This document shows, piece after piece, positions 45,159 through 55,305 of a stretch of 64,000 nt of DNA (positions are counted from its first letter, which is position 1; every line of letters begins with the position of its first letter). Made by a program: the position numbers and the translations under genes. Location of the stretch: contig NZ_NKJI01000009.1 of NCBI RefSeq assembly GCF_002277815.1, positions 164,503-228,502 on the forward strand, written 5' to 3'. The notes under the pieces are model-generated. The model searched no databases. It saw nothing but the letters and a program-made list of their open reading frames with translations, and was not told where the DNA came from. This DNA comes from Pseudomonas sp. ERMR1:02 (lineage in GTDB: Bacteria; Pseudomonadota; Gammaproteobacteria; Pseudomonadales; Pseudomonadaceae).

Positions 45159-45926
45159 ATGACCAGCACCGCCCAGCACAGTCAGGTAGTCCAGAAGCAA
45201 TTCGGAGAACAGGCCGCGGCCTACCTGAGCAGCGCCGTCCACGCTCAAGGCACCGAATTCGCACTGCTACAGGCCGAACTGGCGGGGCAGGGAGATGCCC
45301 GTGTGCTGGACCTGGGCTGCGGCGCCGGTCACGTGAGTTTTCATGTGGCTTCGCTGGTGAAAGAAGTAGTGGCCTACGATTTGTCCCAGCAAATGCTCGA
45401 TGTGGTCGCCGCTGCGGCGGTTGATCGTGGTCTGAGCAATGTCACCACAGTCAACGGCGCGGCCGAGCGCCTGCCATTCGCCGATGGCGAGTTCGATTTC
45501 GTCTTCAGCCGTTATTCGGCGCACCACTGGAGCGATCTCGGCCTGGCCCTGCGGGAAGTGCGTCGAGTGCTGAAACCGGGCGGTGTCGCGGCGTTCATCG
45601 ATGTGTTGTCACCGGGCAGCCCGTTGTTCGACACTTACCTGCAAAGCGTCGAAGTGCTGCGTGACACCAGCCATGTGCGCGATTATTCCGCCGGGGAGTG
45701 GTTGCGTCAGGTCAGCGAAGCGGGTTTGCATACCCGCAGTACCACCCGTCAGCGTCTGCGTCTGGAGTACAACTCCTGGGTCGAACGCATGCGTACACCG
45801 CAGGTGATGCGCGCGGCAATCCGCGAATTGCAGCAGTCGATGGGCAACGAAGTACGCGAATATTTTGAGATTGAGGCCGATGGTTCGTTCAGTACAGATG
45901 TGCTGGTGCTGATGGCCGAGCGATAG
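45159..45926 (+). CDS. Class I SAM-dependent methyltransferase (UbiE-like)
   Basis: A 255-aa protein. Motif I VLDLGCGAGHVSFHVA (about residues 49-64), then AYDLSQQMLDVVAAAA with the SAM-ribose acid, FADGEFDFVFSRYSAHHWSD (motif II) and EVRRVLKPGGVAAFIDV. Similar proteins occur in this place within the leucine operon of Pseudomonas; substrate unknown. AAGGA lies upstream of ATG 45159. Confidence 0.9.
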   Translation: MTSTAQHSQVVQKQFGEQAAAYLSSAVHAQGTEFALLQAELAGQGDARVLDLGCGAGHVSFHVASLVKEVVAYDLSQQMLDVVAAAAVDRGLSNVTTVNGAAERLPFADGEFDFVFSRYSAHHWSDLGLALREVRRVLKPGGVAAFIDVLSPGSPLFDTYLQSVEVLRDTSHVRDYSAGEWLRQVSEAGLHTRSTTRQRLRLEYNSWVERMRTPQVMRAAIRELQQSMGNEVREYFEIEADGSFSTDVLVLMAER

Positions 45927-45977
45927 ACTTTTTCCGGGTGCGCCCAAGGGCGCGCCGACTGATGACATGAGGAAAGC

Positions 45978-47060
45978 ATGAGCAAGCAGATTCTGATTCT
46001 CCCAGGTGACGGTATTGGCCCGGAAATCATGGCCGAAGCGGTCAAGGTACTGGAGCTGGCCAACGACAAGTACGCCCTGGGCTTCGAGTTGAGCCACGAC
46101 GTGATCGGTGGCGCGGCCATCGACAAACACGGCGTGCCCCTGGCCGATGAAACCCTGGAACGTGCCCGTGCGGCCGATGCCGTGCTGTTGGGCGCCGTTG
46201 GCGGCCCGAAATGGGACACCATCGAGCGTGACATCCGCCCTGAGCGTGGTCTGCTGAAAATCCGTGCGCAACTGGGCCTGTTCGGCAACCTGCGTCCGGC
46301 CATCCTGTACCCGCAACTGGCCGAGGCTTCCAGCCTGAAAGCGGAAATCGTTTCCGGTCTGGACATCCTGATCGTTCGCGAACTGACCGGCGGCATCTAT
46401 TTCGGCGCGCCACGCGGCACCCGTACCCTGGAAAACGGCGAGCGTCAGTCCTACGACACCCTGCCGTACAGCGAAAGTGAAATCCGTCGCATCGCCCGTG
46501 TTGGTTTCGACATGGCCATGGTGCGCAACAAGAAGCTGTGCTCGGTGGACAAGGCCAACGTACTGGCGTCCAGCCAGCTGTGGCGTGAAGTGGTCGAGCA
46601 GGTCGCGAAGGATTACCCTGAAGTCGAACTGAGCCACATGTATGTCGACAACGCCGCCATGCAACTGGTACGTGCACCGAAGCAGTTCGACGTGATCGTC
46701 ACCGACAACATGTTCGGCGACATCCTGTCCGACCAGGCATCGATGCTCACCGGTTCCATCGGCATGCTGCCGTCGGCGTCCCTGGACACCAACAACAAAG
46801 GCATGTATGAGCCGTGTCACGGTTCGGCGCCGGACATCGCGGGCCAGGGCATCGCCAACCCGTTGGCGACCATTCTGTCGGTGTCGATGATGCTGCGTTA
46901 CAGCTTCAATCAGCAGGCCGCGGCCGATGCCATCGAGAAAGCCGTCAGCCTGGTGCTGGATCAGGGCTTGCGCACCGGTGACATCTGGTCGACCGGTTGC
47001 ACTAAAGTCGGTACGCAGCAAATGGGTGACGCAGTAGTCGCCGCGCTGCAGAATCTGTAA
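45978..47060 (+). CDS. leuB: 3-isopropylmalate dehydrogenase
   Basis: A 360-aa NAD-dependent beta-decarboxylating dehydrogenase: [20 protein letters not shown], then [24 protein letters not shown] and [40 protein letters not shown] and [20 protein letters not shown] carry the metal and NAD sites. It forms 2-oxoisocaproate in leucine synthesis. AGGAAAG precedes ATG 45978. Confidence 0.98.
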   Translation: MSKQILILPGDGIGPEIMAEAVKVLELANDKYALGFELSHDVIGGAAIDKHGVPLADETLERARAADAVLLGAVGGPKWDTIERDIRPERGLLKIRAQLGLFGNLRPAILYPQLAEASSLKAEIVSGLDILIVRELTGGIYFGAPRGTRTLENGERQSYDTLPYSESEIRRIARVGFDMAMVRNKKLCSVDKANVLASSQLWREVVEQVAKDYPEVELSHMYVDNAAMQLVRAPKQFDVIVTDNMFGDILSDQASMLTGSIGMLPSASLDTNNKGMYEPCHGSAPDIAGQGIANPLATILSVSMMLRYSFNQQAAADAIEKAVSLVLDQGLRTGDIWSTGCTKVGTQQMGDAVVAALQNL

Positions 47061-47062
47061 TC

Positions 47063-47109
47063 TCTCGGGCCCGCTGCCACTTTCATCCCCGAAAGCAGCG
47101 GCCCACTTT
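47063..47109 (+). terminator. Terminator or attenuating hairpin between leuB and asd
   Basis: GGGCC-CGCTGC ... GCAGCG-GCCC is followed by ACTTTTC; the T-run is short, so read-through into asd is possible. Confidence 0.6.
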
Positions 47110-47128
47110 TCAAGAAGGTGTAGTTGCG

Positions 47129-48241
47129 ATGAAACGTGTAGGTCTGATCGGTTGGCGCGGTATGGTCGGTTCCGTGCTCATGCAGCGGATGCTGGAAGAG
47201 CAGGATTTTGATCTTATCGAGCCGGTGTTTTTCACCACTTCCAATGTCGGTGGCCAAGGCCCGTCCGTGGGCAAGGACATTGCTCCGCTCAAGGACGCTT
47301 ACAGCATTGAAGAGCTGAAAACCCTCGACGTGATTCTGACCTGCCAGGGTGGCGACTACACCAGCGAAGTCTTCCCGAAGCTGCGCGAAGCCGGCTGGCA
47401 GGGTTACTGGATCGACGCCGCTTCCAGCCTGCGTATGCAGGATGACGCGGTTATCGTTCTGGATCCGGTCAACCGCAAGGTCATCGACCAGCAGCTGGAT
47501 GCGGGCACCAAGAACTACATCGGCGGCAACTGCACTGTCAGCCTGATGCTGATGGGCCTGGGTGGCCTGTTCGAAGCCGGTCTGGTGGAGTGGATGAGCG
47601 CCATGACGTATCAGGCGGCATCCGGTGGCGGCGCGCAGCACATGCGTGAACTGATCAAGCAAATGGGTGTAACCCACGCCGCGGTCGCCGATCAACTGGC
47701 CGATCCGGCCAGCGCCATCCTCGACATCGACCGTCGTGTTGCCGAAGCCATGCGCAGCGACGCGTATCCGACTGAAAACTTCGGCGTACCGCTGGCCGGC
47801 AGCCTGATCCCGTGGATCGACAAGGAACTGCCGAACGGCCAGAGCCGAGAAGAGTGGAAGGCCCAGGCCGAGACCAACAAGATCCTCGGTCGCTTCAAGA
47901 GCCCGATCCCGGTGGATGGCATCTGCGTGCGCGTCGGCGCCATGCGTTGCCACAGCCAGGCGCTGACCATCAAGCTGAACAAAGACGTGCCGATCGCTGA
48001 TATCGAAGGGCTGATCAGCCAGCACAACCCATGGGTCAAGCTGGTGCCGAACAACCGCGATATCAGCATGCAGGAGCTGAGCCCGACGAAAGTCACCGGC
48101 ACCCTGAACGTGCCGGTCGGCCGTCTGCGCAAGCTGAACATGGGTTCGCAGTTCATTGGCGCGTTCACCGTCGGCGACCAACTGCTGTGGGGCGCGGCCG
48201 AGCCGCTGCGTCGCATGCTGCGGATCCTGCTTGAGCGTTGA
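47129..48241 (+). CDS. asd: Aspartate-semialdehyde dehydrogenase
   Basis: A 370-aa NADP enzyme: [20 protein letters not shown] at the start, then [35 protein letters not shown] with the catalytic cysteine, [18 protein letters not shown] and the substrate histidine in [17 protein letters not shown]. It reduces aspartyl phosphate in the Lys/Thr/Met/DAP route and is essential for peptidoglycan. A strong terminator follows. Confidence 0.98.
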   Translation: MKRVGLIGWRGMVGSVLMQRMLEEQDFDLIEPVFFTTSNVGGQGPSVGKDIAPLKDAYSIEELKTLDVILTCQGGDYTSEVFPKLREAGWQGYWIDAASSLRMQDDAVIVLDPVNRKVIDQQLDAGTKNYIGGNCTVSLMLMGLGGLFEAGLVEWMSAMTYQAASGGGAQHMRELIKQMGVTHAAVADQLADPASAILDIDRRVAEAMRSDAYPTENFGVPLAGSLIPWIDKELPNGQSREEWKAQAETNKILGRFKSPIPVDGICVRVGAMRCHSQALTIKLNKDVPIADIEGLISQHNPWVKLVPNNRDISMQELSPTKVTGTLNVPVGRLRKLNMGSQFIGAFTVGDQLLWGAAEPLRRMLRILLER

Positions 48242-48248
48242 TCGATTG

Positions 48249-48290
48249 ATGTAATAAAAGAGCCCGTGCCTTGAAAGAGGTGCGGGTTTT
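48249..48290 (+). terminator. Intrinsic terminator of asd
   Basis: CCCGTGCCT-TGAAAG-AGGTGCGGG followed by eight T residues. Confidence 0.9.
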
Positions 48291-48321
48291 TTTTATGGAA
48301 AGAGTTTCGCCAGTCGGGGCC

Positions 48322-48392
48322 CCTTCGCGGGCAAGCCTCGCTGCTACAAGGGCAGCGAGATTCCCTGTAGGAGCGAGGCTTGCCCGCGAAGG
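48322..48392. repeat. REP inverted pair
   Basis: TTCGCGGGCAAGCCTCGCTGCTACAAG and CTGTAGGAGCGAGGCTTGCCCGCGAA. Confidence 0.9.
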
Positions 48393-48487
48393 CGGCCTGT
48401 CAGGCCCCGCAAATCCCCGGCAGAAATTGCCTGCATGACCACCACCCGGTAAAGTGCCGCTCCCCCCGTTTCGCCAGAGGTAAAACC

Positions 48488-49498
48488 ATGAGCCAGACCA
48501 TTGATATTGCCGTGATCGGCGCCACCGGTACTGTCGGCGAAACGCTCGTGCAGATTCTCGAAGAGCGCGACTTCCCGGTCGGCAATCTGCACTTGTTGGC
48601 CAGCAGTGAGTCCGCCGGCAGTTCTGTGCCGTTTCGCGGCAAGAACGTGCGTGTGCGGGAAGTCGATGAATTCGATTTCAGCAAGGTACAGCTGGTGTTC
48701 TTCGCCGCAGGCCCGGCGGCGACCCTGAGTTTCGCCGCGCGCGCCACGGCGGCTGGTTGCTCGGTCATCGATCTATCCGGCGCTTTGCCGGCCAATCAAG
48801 CACCCCAAGTGGTGCCGGAAGCCAATGCGCACGTGTTGGCCAGCCTGAAAAAACCATTTCAGATCAGCAGCCCGAGCCCATCGGCCACCACGCTGGCGGT
48901 GGTGCTCGCACCGTTGTTGGGCTTGCTCGACTTGCAGCGGATCAGCGTGACGGCGAGTCTGGCCGTGTCTGCCCAAGGTCGCGAAGCCGTGACCGAGCTG
49001 GCGCGGCAAACCGCCGAACTGCTCAATGTGCGTCCTCTGGAGCCGACTTTCTTTGACCGACAGATGGCATTTAACCTGCTGGCCCAGGTCGGCAAGCCGG
49101 ATGAACAAGGTCATACTCTTCTGGAAAAACGCTTGGTGCGTGAGCTGCGTCAGGTCATGGCGCTGCCTGCATTAAAGATTTCTGTCACTTGCATTCAAGC
49201 CCCGGTATTTTTTGGCGATAGCTTTAGCGTGACCTTGCAGTCTGCAAGCGAGATTGACCTGGCGAAAGTCAACGCTGCGCTGGAGGATGCCCCCGGCATC
49301 GAATTGGTCGAAGCCGGTGATTACCCAACCCCGGTCGGCGATGCGGTAGGGCAGGATGTGGTTTACGTTGGTCGGGTGCGCCACGGTATCGACGACCTGT
49401 CGGAACTAAATGTGTGGCTGACGTCAGATAACGTACGCAAAGGCGCCGCGCTCAATGCTGTGCAGCTGGCTGAATTGTTGATAAAAGACCTGCTGTAA
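48488..49498 (+). CDS. USG-1-like aspartate-semialdehyde dehydrogenase homologue without catalytic Cys
   Basis: A 336-aa protein from ATG 48488 (AGAGGTAAAACC upstream; the longer frame from 48380 is unsupported). The NADP-binding start IAVIGATGTVGETLVQILEE and the dimerisation domain are typical of ASADH. The active-site segment, normally NPNCSTIQ or similar, reads SSPSPSATTLAVVLAP, so the nucleophile cysteine is absent. This is the USG-1 paralogue found between asd and fimV/truA in gamma-proteobacteria. It cannot carry the ASADH reaction, and its role is unknown. Confidence 0.88.
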   Translation: MSQTIDIAVIGATGTVGETLVQILEERDFPVGNLHLLASSESAGSSVPFRGKNVRVREVDEFDFSKVQLVFFAAGPAATLSFAARATAAGCSVIDLSGALPANQAPQVVPEANAHVLASLKKPFQISSPSPSATTLAVVLAPLLGLLDLQRISVTASLAVSAQGREAVTELARQTAELLNVRPLEPTFFDRQMAFNLLAQVGKPDEQGHTLLEKRLVRELRQVMALPALKISVTCIQAPVFFGDSFSVTLQSASEIDLAKVNAALEDAPGIELVEAGDYPTPVGDAVGQDVVYVGRVRHGIDDLSELNVWLTSDNVRKGAALNAVQLAELLIKDLL

Positions 49499-49705
49499 AA
49501 GATACTTGGCAACAATTTTTCGAATGGTTCCGAACGAGCGTTATGCTTGGCCGCAATGCTGAAGGCGAGCCACCCTGCGGGGCTTTGCGGGGCATGCACG
49601 AAACGATCGCGCGCGACGACCCTTCGTCTCCGCGCGCAATGCCTTACGGCAGCGGTAATCAACACCTTCTCGCTGGCCGAGGAATGTTCAAACTAAGGAT
49701 TAGCT

Positions 49706-52372
49706 ATGGTTCAAGTTCGCAAACTGGTGTTAGCAATAGCGGCCGCCTCGGCGCTGTCCTCCGGTATGGCGCATGCCCTCGGGCTCGGGGAATTGACCCT
49801 GAAATCGACGCTGAACCAGCCGCTGGTGGCGGAAATCGAGTTGCTCGACGTCAAGGAGCTCACCGCTGCCGAAGTGGTGCCGAGCCTGGCTTTGCCTGAA
49901 GAATTCGCCAAGGCCGGTGTTGACCGCCAGGCGTTTCTCAACGACCTGACCTTCACCCCGGTATTGAACGCCAGCGGCAAAAGCATCCTGCGTGTGACCT
50001 CCAGCAAGCCTCTCTCCGAACCGATGGTGAAATTCCTGGTTCAAGTGATGTGGCCCAACGGTCGCCTGTTGCGCGAGTACAGCGTGCTGCTCGATCCATC
50101 CAAATTTTCGCCGCAAACCGCTGAAGCGGCTGCGCAACCTGCGCCGACCCAAGGCGTTACGGCGCCGGTCACCGGTGCGACCAAGCCATCCCAATACACC
50201 ACCACGCCGCGCGATACCCTGTGGGAAATCGCCGCGAAGGCACGGAGCGGCGGGTCGATTCAACAAACCATGCTGGCCATCCAGGCGCTGAACCCGGATG
50301 CCTTTATCGACGGCAACATCAACCGCTTGAAAACCGGTCAGGTGCTACGTCTGCCTGATCAGGCACAAAGCACCGGCCTGCCGCAACCCAAGGCCATTGC
50401 CGAAGTGGCTGCGCAGAATACTGCATGGCGTCAGGGTCGTCGCTATGTAGCGAAACCGGGGTCGGGTCAGCAGCAACTCGATGCCACCAACCGCGGTCGC
50501 GGTGAGGCGGTTTCGACGCAAGCGGGCCCGGACAAGTTGAGCCTGGTCTCTGCAGAGTCCGGCAAGGCCCGTGGTAAAGGTGCTGCAGGTGATGCCAAGG
50601 CGCTGAGCAACAAACTGGCTGTTACTCAGGAAAACCTTGACACGAGCCGTCGTGGCAACGAGGAACTGAAAAGCCGCATGACCGATCTGCAAAGTCAGAT
50701 GGACAAGCTGCAGCGCCTCATCGAACTGAAGAACAATCAACTGGCCAAGTTGCAGGCCGAAGGTGCTGCAGGTGCGCCGGCTGCCTCTGCTGCCGCGACC
50801 GCTCCGGCGATCACGGCTGAACTGGCGACCAGCCCTGCGACAACACCTGTCGAGCCTGTGCCGGCAACACCGGCCGCCGTTACGCCTGAAGTTGCCCCGG
50901 CTCTGGCTCCGGCCGAGCAACCCGTGCAGCCTGCACCGACAGCCTCCGACGAGCAGAAATTCAACGAGTTGCTGACCAATCCATGGCTCCTGGGCTTGGC
51001 CGGTGGCGGGGCAGTGGTTGTGCTGCTGTTGCTGCTGTTGCTGGCCCGACGTCGCAAAGCCCAGCAGGAAGCCGAGAAGCATCTGCGAATGGCCCGCGCC
51101 CTGGCCGAAGAGCAGCCGTTTTCCGCCGATCTCGATCTGCCGGAAAGCAGCTTCGAAGGCCTGGAAGTTCCGCCGCCAAGCGTGAAACTCGCCACCATGC
51201 CGCCGGTTGCACCAACCCCGGCTCCGGCACCCGCCCCGGTTATTGCTCCGGTTGTGGTCACACCACCGATCGCCGCACCGCTGGTCGCTCCGGCCGCCGA
51301 GCGTTCTGACGACGTGTTGGGCCAGGCACAATCGCATATTGCCGGTGGTCGGCTGAATCAGGCTGCGGCGCTGCTGGAAGAGGGCGTCAAGCGTGAGCCG
51401 CAGCGCAGTGATTTGCGCCTGAAACTGATGGAGGTCTACGGTCAGCAGGGCGATCGCGATGCGTTCGTGGTTCAGGAGCGTCAGTTGGTGGCTAATGGCG
51501 ACAATTTCGCCCAGGTCGAAAAGCTGAAAAACCGCTTCCCGGCCATGGCGCTGGTCGCAGCCGGTGGAATCGCTGCGGCTGCCGCCGTTGCCGAGCTGGA
51601 TGCGCAATACGTCAAGGATCTGCTGCTGGATGAGCCGCAAGCACCGACACCGACACCGGCCGATGACGATTTCGACAGCGCCTTCGATCTGAGCCTGGAT
51701 GATCTGGATACCATTACGCCAGCAGCCGTTACGCCAGCGCCGCAAGCGGAGCCGGAAGCTGCAGCGCTGGACGAGCTGGAAGATTTTCCGCTCGACGACG
51801 ATCTGAGCTTCGAGTCGGTGCTGCAACAGCAGACTGAGATCAAGGAAAACCTCGACGATCTGTCAGACTTTGACCTGGACATGGATCTCGGTGGCGAGCC
51901 TTCGCCGGCGACCCTGGCCGAAGACGATTTCCTGCTGAGCCTGGATGACGACATCAAGGATCTGCCTGTTGCCGAAGTGCCGGCGGTCCCGCAAGTGACG
52001 CTGGACGACCTGGAACTACCGGCCGATTTCGACTTGTCCCTGGCGGATGAGATGGACGCTCCGGCGGCTCCGGCGGCTCCGGATGCGTTTGCCGCCGAGC
52101 TGGATGATGTAAACTTCCAGCTGGATCGCCTCTCCCAGGACTTCAGTGAGCCAACCTTCACCGTGGATGACGCCCTGGCGACTGTGGACGACGAACCGGA
52201 ATTCGATTTCCTGTCCGGCACCGACGAAGTCGCCACCAAGCTCGATCTGGCTCAGGCCTACATTGATATGGGCGACAACGACGGTGCCCGCGATATCCTT
52301 AATGAGGTGGTGACCGAAGGCGATGACGGTCAGAAGAGCGAAGCCAGGGAGATGCTTTCGCGTCTGGCTTGA
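49706..52372 (+). CDS. fimV: FimV peptidoglycan-binding polar hub protein
   Basis: An 888-aa protein with a signal peptide (1-25) and the FimV N-terminal domain LGLGELTLKSTLNQPLVAEI. A LysM-like segment follows (YTTTPRDTLWEIAAKARSGG, about 165-215). Then a coiled coil (about 295-350), a Pro/Ala-rich linker, and a transmembrane helix near 428-448 (LLGLAGGGAVVVLLLLLLLA). The long acidic cytoplasmic part ends in the FimV C-terminal TPR-like motif LDLAQAYIDMGDNDGARDIL. It organises polar type IV pili and c-di-GMP/cAMP signalling. The long Ala/Pro/Asp tracts cause strong antisense open frames. Confidence 0.95.
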   Translation: MVQVRKLVLAIAAASALSSGMAHALGLGELTLKSTLNQPLVAEIELLDVKELTAAEVVPSLALPEEFAKAGVDRQAFLNDLTFTPVLNASGKSILRVTSSKPLSEPMVKFLVQVMWPNGRLLREYSVLLDPSKFSPQTAEAAAQPAPTQGVTAPVTGATKPSQYTTTPRDTLWEIAAKARSGGSIQQTMLAIQALNPDAFIDGNINRLKTGQVLRLPDQAQSTGLPQPKAIAEVAAQNTAWRQGRRYVAKPGSGQQQLDATNRGRGEAVSTQAGPDKLSLVSAESGKARGKGAAGDAKALSNKLAVTQENLDTSRRGNEELKSRMTDLQSQMDKLQRLIELKNNQLAKLQAEGAAGAPAASAAATAPAITAELATSPATTPVEPVPATPAAVTPEVAPALAPAEQPVQPAPTASDEQKFNELLTNPWLLGLAGGGAVVVLLLLLLLARRRKAQQEAEKHLRMARALAEEQPFSADLDLPESSFEGLEVPPPSVKLATMPPVAPTPAPAPAPVIAPVVVTPPIAAPLVAPAAERSDDVLGQAQSHIAGGRLNQAAALLEEGVKREPQRSDLRLKLMEVYGQQGDRDAFVVQERQLVANGDNFAQVEKLKNRFPAMALVAAGGIAAAAAVAELDAQYVKDLLLDEPQAPTPTPADDDFDSAFDLSLDDLDTITPAAVTPAPQAEPEAAALDELEDFPLDDDLSFESVLQQQTEIKENLDDLSDFDLDMDLGGEPSPATLAEDDFLLSLDDDIKDLPVAEVPAVPQVTLDDLELPADFDLSLADEMDAPAAPAAPDAFAAELDDVNFQLDRLSQDFSEPTFTVDDALATVDDEPEFDFLSGTDEVATKLDLAQAYIDMGDNDGARDILNEVVTEGDDGQKSEAREMLSRLA

Positions 52373-52388
52373 TTGATAGGAATTGTTG

Positions 52389-52425
52389 AAAACAAAACGG
52401 CAGCCCGGTGAGGCTGCCGTTTTTG
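52389..52425 (+). terminator. Intrinsic terminator of fimV
   Basis: AAAACGGCAGCC-CGGTGA-GGCTGCCGTTTTT. Confidence 0.92.
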
Positions 52426-52461
52426 TTTCTGGCGGTAGGGTGATGGCGGCTGATCCACCGC

Positions 52462-52530
52462 TTTCGCGGGCAAGCCTCGCTCCTACAGGTCAACACAAAT
52501 CCTGTAGGAGCGAGGCTTGCCCGCGAAGAG
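52462..52530. repeat. REP inverted pair
   Basis: TTTCGCGGGCAAGCCTCGCTCCTACAG and CTGTAGGAGCGAGGCTTGCCCGCGAA. Confidence 0.92.
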
Positions 52531-52648
52531 GCCCTCACATCCACCACACACCTCAACCCGATAAACCACAAAACCCACACACCGCTGGCATCCCCACCTC
52601 ACAGCCTTATAATGCCCGCCTTAGCGAACATCAGCAGGCTGTCACCCC

Positions 52649-53502
52649 TTGGCAAACATAGATAACCCGGCCGCCGAAATGGTTGCCGACGGCTTTTTCC
52701 GGATCGCGTTGGGCGTTGAATACAAAGGCTCGCGCTATCGCGGCTGGCAGCGCCAGGCGTCCGGCGTGCTTACCGTGCAGGAAACCCTCGAAAACGCCTT
52801 GTCCAAAGTTGCCGATTCACCTGTTTCCTTGCTTTGCGCCGGACGTACCGATGCCGGTGTGCACGCCTGCGGCCAGGTGGTGCATTTCGACACTCAGGTC
52901 GAGCGATCGATGAAAGCCTGGGTGATGGGCGCCAATATCAATTTGCCGCACGACGTCAGCGTCAGTTGGGCCAAGGTCATGCCGGCGCATTTTCATGCAC
53001 GGTTCAAGGCCATCGCCCGTCGGTACCGCTATGTGATCTACAACGATCAGATCCGTCCGGCGCACCTGAACGAAGAATCACCTGGAACCATCGTCCGCTG
53101 GACGTCGAGCGCATGGCCGAAGCGGCTCAATACCTGGTGGGCACCCATGATTTCAGCGCCTTCCGCGCCGGCCAGTGCCAGGCCAAGTCGCCAATCAAGG
53201 AGCTGCACCACCTGCGCGTCACGCGCCACGGCAAGATGATCGTGCTGGATATCCGTGCCAGTGCTTTCCTGCACCACATGGTGCGTAACATCGCCGGTGT
53301 GCTCATGACCATTGGTGCTGGCGAGCGTCCGGTGGAGTGGATGAAAGAAGTGCTGGAGAGTCGTATCCGTCGTACAGGCGGGGTGACGGCACATCCATTT
53401 GGTCTGTATCTGGTGCAGGTCGAATACCGCGACGAGTTTGAATTACCCGAGCGATATATCGGGCCACACTTCCTCACCGGTTTCTCCGAACTTGACGGCT
53501 GA
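52649..53502 (+). pseudogene. truA: tRNA pseudouridine(38-40) synthase TruA, one frameshift (probably a sequence error)
   Basis: TruA isomerises U38-U40 in the anticodon stem. The first frame holds [16 protein letters not shown] and the catalytic aspartate in [18 protein letters not shown]. It goes off after RPAHLNEE, and the second frame continues [20 protein letters not shown], then AFLHHMVRNIAGVLMTIGAG to GFSELDG. Adding one A at 53076-53077 (GAAGAATCACC to GAAGAAATCACC) joins them as [11 protein letters not shown]. The total is 854 bases, one short of 285 codons. TTG 52649 or ATG 52679 is the start. The tail is fully conserved, so a sequencing error is likely. Confidence 0.9.
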
Positions 53503-53565
53503 CGCCCTCGAACGCTTTTGTTACCATCCGGGACTTTCTCGGATTTGCCGCGAGGTTTTATCGAC

Positions 53566-54189
53566 ATGTCAGCCGTTCGCAGCAAGATTTGCGGGATTAC
53601 CCGCATAGAGGATGCGTTGGCAGCGGTCGAAGCCGGGGCTGATGCCATCGGATTCGTGTTTTACGCCAAGAGCCCGCGGGCGGTCACGTTCCAGCAGGCA
53701 CGTGCGATCATCAAGGCGCTCCCGCCGTTTGTCACGACCGTCGGGCTGTTCGTCAATGCCAGCCGTTGCGAGTTGGGGGAAATCCTCGACGCCGTGCCGC
53801 TGGACCTGTTGCAGTTCCATGGCGATGAAGCCGCTGAAGACTGTGAAGGCTGGCATCGTCCGTACATCAAGGCGTTGCGAGTCAAGGCCGGTGATGACAT
53901 CGCCGGGGCTTGCGATGCCTATCCCAGCGCCAGCGGTATCCTGCTCGACGCCTATGTCGAAGGTATTCCCGGTGGAACCGGCGAAGCGTTCGACTGGTCA
54001 CTGATACCGCAGGGCTTGAGCAAGCCAATCATCCTGGCGGGCGGCCTGACCCCGGATAACGTTGCCGAAGCGGTGGCGCGGGTTCGGCCTTATGCCGTGG
54101 ATGTGAGTGGCGGGGTGGAGGCGAGCAAGGGCATCAAGGATCACGCAAAGATCAAGGCGTTCATCGAGGCGGTACGCGCGAGCACGTAG
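53566..54189 (+). CDS. trpF: Phosphoribosylanthranilate isomerase
   Basis: A 207-aa (beta/alpha)8 enzyme from ATG 53566 ([20 protein letters not shown], catalytic C in KICGIT). The catalytic D lies in [10 protein letters not shown] and the phosphate-binding end reads [16 protein letters not shown], then [16 protein letters not shown]. Third step of tryptophan synthesis from chorismate. The in-frame start at 53518 would add a stretch not in the family. Confidence 0.97.
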   Translation: MSAVRSKICGITRIEDALAAVEAGADAIGFVFYAKSPRAVTFQQARAIIKALPPFVTTVGLFVNASRCELGEILDAVPLDLLQFHGDEAAEDCEGWHRPYIKALRVKAGDDIAGACDAYPSASGILLDAYVEGIPGGTGEAFDWSLIPQGLSKPIILAGGLTPDNVAEAVARVRPYAVDVSGGVEASKGIKDHAKIKAFIEAVRAST

Positions 54190-54384
54190 ATGATGTGACG
54201 GCTGGCAGACTGCCGCCGTCCACTGCACTGAACAAAACGGCTGAGGATTGATGGGTCGTACGCTGGTCACGCTTCACTGACCCGGCCATTCATCAAACAT
54301 CGCCGCACACATGAATTTAGCTCAAGGGCATACGCGGGGCTGCGAACCAAAGCGTTCGGGCCGCCGGTACTGGAGAAAGTAAGC

Positions 54385-55305
54385 ATGAGCAACTGGTTAG
54401 TAGACAAACTGATCCCTTCGATCATGCGTTCCGAGGTCAAGAAGAGCTCGGTGCCTGAAGGTCTTTGGCACAAATGCCCGTCTTGCGAGGCTGTGCTGTA
54501 TCGTCCGGAGCTGGAAAAGACCCTGGACGTTTGCCCCAAGTGCAATCACCACATGCGTATCGGTGCCCGCGCCCGTATCGACATTTTCCTCGACGTTGAA
54601 GGCCGTGCCGAACTGGGTGCAGACCTGGAGCCGGTTGACCGTCTGAAGTTCCGTGACGGCAAGAAGTACAAGGACCGCCTGACCGCTGCGCAGAAGCAGA
54701 CCGGTGAAAAAGACGCGCTGGTCTCCATGAGCGGTACCCTGCTGGGCATGCCGGTTGTGGTCTCGGCATTCGAATTTTCCTTCATGGGTGGTTCGATGGG
54801 TGCCATCGTTGGTGAACGCTTTGTGCGCGCTGCCAACTACGCGCTGGAACAGCGCTGCCCGATGATCTGCTTCTCCGCCTCCGGTGGTGCACGGATGCAG
54901 GAAGCGTTGATTTCCCTGATGCAAATGGCCAAGACCTCCGCGGTATTGGCGCGTCTGCGTGAAGAAGGCATTCCGTTCATTTCCGTGCTGACCGACCCGG
55001 TCTACGGTGGTGTTTCCGCCAGTCTGGCGATGCTGGGCGACGTGATCGTCGGCGAGCCAAAAGCCCTGATCGGTTTTGCCGGTCCGCGAGTCATCGAGCA
55101 GACGGTGCGCGAAAAACTGCCGGAAGGCTTCCAGCGCAGTGAATTCCTGCTGGAGCACGGTGCAATCGACATGATCATTCACCGTCAGGAACTGCGTCCG
55201 CGCCTGGGCAACCTGCTGGCGCAAATGATGGGCCTGCCGACGCCGAAATTCGTCGCCGCGCCAATCGAACCGATCGTCGTTCCACCGGTGCCTGCCAACA
55301 TATGA
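54385..55305 (+). CDS. accD: Acetyl-CoA carboxylase carboxyltransferase beta subunit
   Basis: A 306-aa protein. The N-terminal four-cysteine zinc finger (C31, C34, C50, C53 in [10 protein letters not shown] and DVCPKCNHH) is followed by a crotonase-fold carboxyltransferase core. That core contains [60 protein letters not shown] and [20 protein letters not shown]. With AccA it moves carboxyl from biotin to acetyl-CoA, the first step of fatty acid synthesis. folC starts inside its stop (ATGA). Confidence 0.98.
   Translation: MSNWLVDKLIPSIMRSEVKKSSVPEGLWHKCPSCEAVLYRPELEKTLDVCPKCNHHMRIGARARIDIFLDVEGRAELGADLEPVDRLKFRDGKKYKDRLTAAQKQTGEKDALVSMSGTLLGMPVVVSAFEFSFMGGSMGAIVGERFVRAANYALEQRCPMICFSASGGARMQEALISLMQMAKTSAVLARLREEGIPFISVLTDPVYGGVSASLAMLGDVIVGEPKALIGFAGPRVIEQTVREKLPEGFQRSEFLLEHGAIDMIIHRQELRPRLGNLLAQMMGLPTPKFVAAPIEPIVVPPVPANI

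Noticed and set aside
50345..51826. 493-aa minus-strand frame
   Set aside because: Opposite fimV; poly-Gln and Arg/Ser tracts mirror the Leu/Ala codons of fimV.
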